Shown piece after piece: positions 13,035 to 13,044 of a stretch of DNA of 13,044 nt (its first letter is position 1; each line of letters opens with the position of its first letter). Source of the stretch: DATMXT01 sp035560415 (lineage in GTDB: Bacteria > Bacillota > Clostridia > Oscillospirales > Feifaniaceae); assembly GCA_035560415.1 (NCBI GenBank), contig DATMZG010000141.1, forward strand, positions 1-13,044, read 5' to 3'. The notes beneath the pieces were generated by a model. The model was not told the DNA's origin and did not search any database. It saw nothing but the letters and a program-made list of their open reading frames with translations. A program made the translations under genes and the position numbers.

Positions 13035-13044
13035 CCAATTAGAT

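Noticed and set aside
1..13044. CRISPR array, phage or toxin-antitoxin genes
   Set aside because: No regularly spaced repeats, no phage structural genes and no paired small genes were seen.

Overview
The window is GC-rich Firmicute-type DNA, most likely from a motile gut-type member of class Clostridia. An Oscillospiraceae-like lineage is my guess; no marker in the window fixes the family. The signs are strong AGGAG/GAGG ribosome binding sites, GTG starts, consensus sigma-A promoters, a GHL10 plus Amidase_3 cell-wall protein, a YczE/YitT-type membrane protein, a Tn916-type tyrosine recombinase and a sigma-D-like promoter. All genes are ordinary bacterial protein families. The novelty lies in how the centre of the window is arranged.

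Left part (1-4929). A large secreted protein joins a GHL10 glycosidase-like domain to an N-acetylmuramoyl-L-alanine amidase domain and ends at a strong terminator. A good sigma-A promoter then drives a two-gene unit: a YczE/YitT-like membrane protein, overlapping by 4 nt a metallo-beta-lactamase-fold hydrolase of the dihydropterin/RFAP-synthase-like group. A tRNA-Thr(CGT) gene follows, with its own near-perfect promoter and terminator.

Centre (4930-9334). A 28-bp perfect inverted repeat (5200-5227 and 6602-6629) encloses one gene, a complete tyrosine recombinase on the minus strand. Just inside the right repeat, pointing out of the segment, is a sequence matching the flagellar/chemotaxis sigma-D promoter (TAAT-15-GCCGATAT). 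Directly downstream are cheW and a methyl-accepting chemotaxis protein. The simplest reading is a self-contained invertible switch: the recombinase flips a 1.4-kb segment that carries both its own gene and the promoter of a chemotaxis receptor/adaptor pair. In the orientation shown the chemotaxis genes would be ON under sigma-D. After inversion the promoter would face a gene-free stretch and the tRNA, while the recombinase gene would read toward cheW. This is the most interesting object in the window. It is inferred from sequence, and inversion itself has not been shown. The receptor gene is followed by three successive hairpins, the last a terminator.

Right part (9457-13044). A MocR-type regulator (GntR wHTH fused to an aminotransferase-like domain) precedes a PhzF-family isomerase/epimerase gene. 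A 13-bp perfect dyad lies between them and overlaps a possible phzF promoter. Convergent to phzF is an HxlR-type regulator, which is divergent from a flavodoxin-fold NAD(P)H:FMN reductase-like gene; a dyad sits in their shared promoter region. The window ends in gene-free DNA with three palindromes.
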